A DNA stretch of 32,316 nt from JAJPKE01 sp052143275 (GTDB lineage Bacteria > Chloroflexota > Ktedonobacteria > Ktedonobacterales > JADMIN01). Positions 30,362-32,316 of this stretch are shown here, one piece after another. Position numbers and translations under genes: made by a program. The notes beneath the pieces were generated by a model. The model worked only from the letters and a program-made list of their open reading frames with translations, was not told the origin of the DNA and did not search any database. The stretch's first letter is position 1. Each line of letters opens with the position of its first letter. The stretch is taken from NCBI GenBank assembly GCA_052143275.1, contig JBKQTH010000331.1, positions 1-32,316 of the forward strand. The letters run 5' to 3'.

Positions 30362-32316
30362 ATGTCACCGGATCAGGGAGACTTTGGCCATATTGATTAC
30401 AGTGAAGCCATGGAGCATGTCGAATCCCAGGAGTCGGTAGACTCTAGGACGCATGCGGACAACATGGTGCGCGAGCAGCGCCAGGCGCGACACGTGGCTG
30501 ATGTGGCGGAAGCGCGCTTGCGGGCGGCAGTCGAGATGGTTCCTGAAGCGATCGTCATGATCGATCCTATCGGCCACATCATGCTGGTGAATCACCAGAC
30601 CGAAGCGCTCTTTGGCTACACGCGCGACCAGTTGCTGGGCCGGCCGGTCGAGCTGCTCATGCCGGAGCGCTACCATGCGATCCATCTCGTGCATCGGGCT
30701 GAGTACGCCTCAGATCCACACGTGCGCCCGATGGGTCTGCACCAGGAGCTGGTCGGCCGGCGCGCGGATGGGACGGAGTTTCCGGTCGAGATCAATCTGG
30801 GGCCGATCAGCATGGACGGCATATCCCACACCCTTGCGACCTGCCGCGATACCACCGAGCGCAGGCAGTTGGAGCAGTCGCTACGCGAACACATGGAGCG
30901 ACTGGCGCGTACCTTTGAGGCTATGGACGAGGGCGTCTATATCTATGACCGCGCCGGACAGCTTCTCCAGATGAACGAGGCCGCCCGTGCGCTCGTTGGC
31001 TACGACGAGCAGCAACCCGACCGCGCGCCCCAGCTCACACGCGATCGACTGCGCCAGTACCAGATCCGCGATGTAGAGGGCCATCCGTTGCCTCCCGAGG
31101 CCTGGCCGGTGGGGCGCATACTTCAGGACGAGACCATCACCACTGCGGCCCCGGTGGAACTGCGCATCAGCACGCTGACGGGACGCGAGCAGATTGCCAG
31201 CGTGACCGGAGCTCCCCTGCGTGACGCCAGCGGCGAGGTGGTAGGTGCCGTTCTGGTAACGCGTGATGTGACCGAGCAGCGGCGCCTGGAACAGGAACTG
31301 ATGGAACGGGCCAACGAAATTGAGAGCATCTTCGAAGCCGACGCCGATGGGGTCACGTTCTTCGATCCCGAAGGGCGGACAGTCCGCATGAATTCGGCAC
31401 AGCTCCGCCTCCTAGGCTATGATGTCGCGGACACGGTGGACACGTTGTTGCCGGAGCTACGCTCAGGCTGGTTTGTCATCTCGGATGCGAACGGGGAAAC
31501 GCTGCCGCGAGAGGCGTGGCCGATCTATCGGGTCCTGCGTGGGGAGACCTTCACTGGGCCGCAGGCGGTGGAGATGCGTCTTCGGACTTTGAACGGTCGT
31601 GAGATCCAGGTGAGCGTGAGTGGGGCTCCGGTGGTCAATGGGGAGGGCCGCATTATCGGTGGGGTGACCTCCACCCGTGACGTCACCGCAGAGCGCCAGC
31701 TGGAACAGCAGCGCACCGACATCCTGCGAGTGGTGGCGCACGATCTGGCCAGCCCGGTGGCGGCCATCAAGATGTTTCTGCAGTTACAGCAGCGTAGTCT
31801 GGATCGTGGGCAGCCACGCCCGCCTAATTCGGAGCTTCTCGCGACCTTGACGCAGTCGGTAGGGCGTATGCAGCGCTTGCTGGACGACCTGCGGGTAGTG
31901 GTCGGTCAGGAGGGCCATCAGTTGTCCCTCGACCGTCGTCCGACTGACCTAGTGGCGCTGTGCCAGCAGGAGGCCCAGTCGATCGCGATGGCCACGGAGC
32001 GTGACGTACGGCTGGAGCTACCAGATGGACCGGCCATGGCAGACGTCGACCGGGATCGGATCGGTCAGGTCCTGGCCAATCTACTCTCGAATGCCAACAA
32101 ATACTCGCCGCTCGATCGACCTATCACGTTGACCCTGCGTGTCGAGCCCGCCAAGCTCACCGAGCTGAGCAAGCGCGCAAAGCGTGAAAGAAGTGCCAAG
32201 CATGCCAGACACGCGCGAGTACTGGTACAGGATAAGGGGCCGGGCATCCCGCCGCAGGAGCTCCCGCAGCTCTGGGAGCGCTTTCATCGTGTCGCGGGTG
32301 TCCAGGCCCGACCCGG
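30362..32316 (+). CDS. Multi-PAS histidine kinase, cut by the right edge
   Basis: Open from ATG 30362 (TAGGAT upstream) to the end of the window, 651 complete codons with no stop. There are no TM segments, so it is probably cytosolic. Three PAS domains: about 55-170 (VEMVPEAIVMIDPIGHIMLV), about 185-310 (TFEAMDEGVYIYDRAGQLLQ) and about 320-445 (SIFEADADGVTFFDPEGRTV). A HisKA domain follows with acceptor His460 (VVAHDLASPVAAIKMF), then HATPase with NLLSNANKYSP and QDKGPGIPPQE. The final ATP-lid glycines lie beyond the window. It is transcribed away from the first kinase; a response regulator may follow outside the window. Confidence 0.93.
   Translation, partial: MSPDQGDFGHIDYSEAMEHVESQESVDSRTHADNMVREQRQARHVADVAEARLRAAVEMVPEAIVMIDPIGHIMLVNHQTEALFGYTRDQLLGRPVELLMPERYHAIHLVHRAEYASDPHVRPMGLHQELVGRRADGTEFPVEINLGPISMDGISHTLATCRDTTERRQLEQSLREHMERLARTFEAMDEGVYIYDRAGQLLQMNEAARALVGYDEQQPDRAPQLTRDRLRQYQIRDVEGHPLPPEAWPVGRILQDETITTAAPVELRISTLTGREQIASVTGAPLRDASGEVVGAVLVTRDVTEQRRLEQELMERANEIESIFEADADGVTFFDPEGRTVRMNSAQLRLLGYDVADTVDTLLPELRSGWFVISDANGETLPREAWPIYRVLRGETFTGPQAVEMRLRTLNGREIQVSVSGAPVVNGEGRIIGGVTSTRDVTAERQLEQQRTDILRVVAHDLASPVAAIKMFLQLQQRSLDRGQPRPPNSELLATLTQSVGRMQRLLDDLRVVVGQEGHQLSLDRRPTDLVALCQQEAQSIAMATERDVRLELPDGPAMADVDRDRIGQVLANLLSNANKYSPLDRPITLTLRVEPAKLTELSKRAKRERSAKHARHARVLVQDKGPGIPPQELPQLWERFHRVAGVQARP

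Overview
The window is bacterial chromosome of moderate GC with short intergenic gaps. It reads like a Gram-positive-type or Chloroflexota genome, possibly Ktedonobacteria-like. That placement is inference from gene style: several Ser/Thr/Ala/Pro-rich lipoproteins, HerA with an HAS-barrel-like neighbour, DUF2283, PIN and HicAB cassettes, and PAS-rich kinases. No 16S or other strict marker is present.

Left half (1-16,670) is mostly housekeeping. A minus-strand unit lgt, HIT-family protein, hbd runs from a strong promoter at 3269-3297 to a 16-bp stem terminator at 151-185. Divergent from it on the plus strand are a glyoxalase-II-like hydrolase, UDP-glucose dehydrogenase and acpS. acpS converges on a DinG-type helicase with overlapping stops. 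After a small lipoprotein comes a second minus-strand unit: HD phosphohydrolase, one-TM protein, HAS-barrel-like protein, HerA ATPase. Then come a lipoprotein HtrA-type protease (+) and prfB (-), which can only be read full length through a programmed +1 frameshift at CTT TGA C. Next, a near-consensus promoter drives an initiator tRNA-fMet gene that is split by a 334-nt group I intron directly before the CAT anticodon. A terminator and an intact elongator-type tRNA-Met follow.

The stretch 16,670-25,820 is accessory. A decayed excisionase/tyrosine-recombinase fusion abuts the tRNA-Met 3' end, as expected for an old tRNA-targeting integrative element. Behind it lie three recombined copies of an unrecognised small gene family, toxin-antitoxin loci in different states (intact hicAB, a PIN toxin with a doubtful antitoxin, a Phd/YefM-type antitoxin with an internally deleted PIN toxin, a PIN N-terminal stub), a DinB-like protein, a DUF2283 protein and a split-barrel protein. 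Two ordinary exported proteins are embedded: a Tat-lipoprotein NamZ-like muramidase and a beta-propeller-like lipoprotein with a good promoter.

The right end (25,821-32,316) holds a MetE/UROD-fold protein and two divergent PAS-domain histidine kinases. The second runs off the window. No CRISPR array, complete insertion sequence or complete prophage was seen. The most notable items are the group I intron in the initiator tRNA (its P3, P4, P7 and P8 helices can be paired by eye), the prfB recoding site, and the mosaic small-gene family whose divergent promoter region faces different cargo genes.
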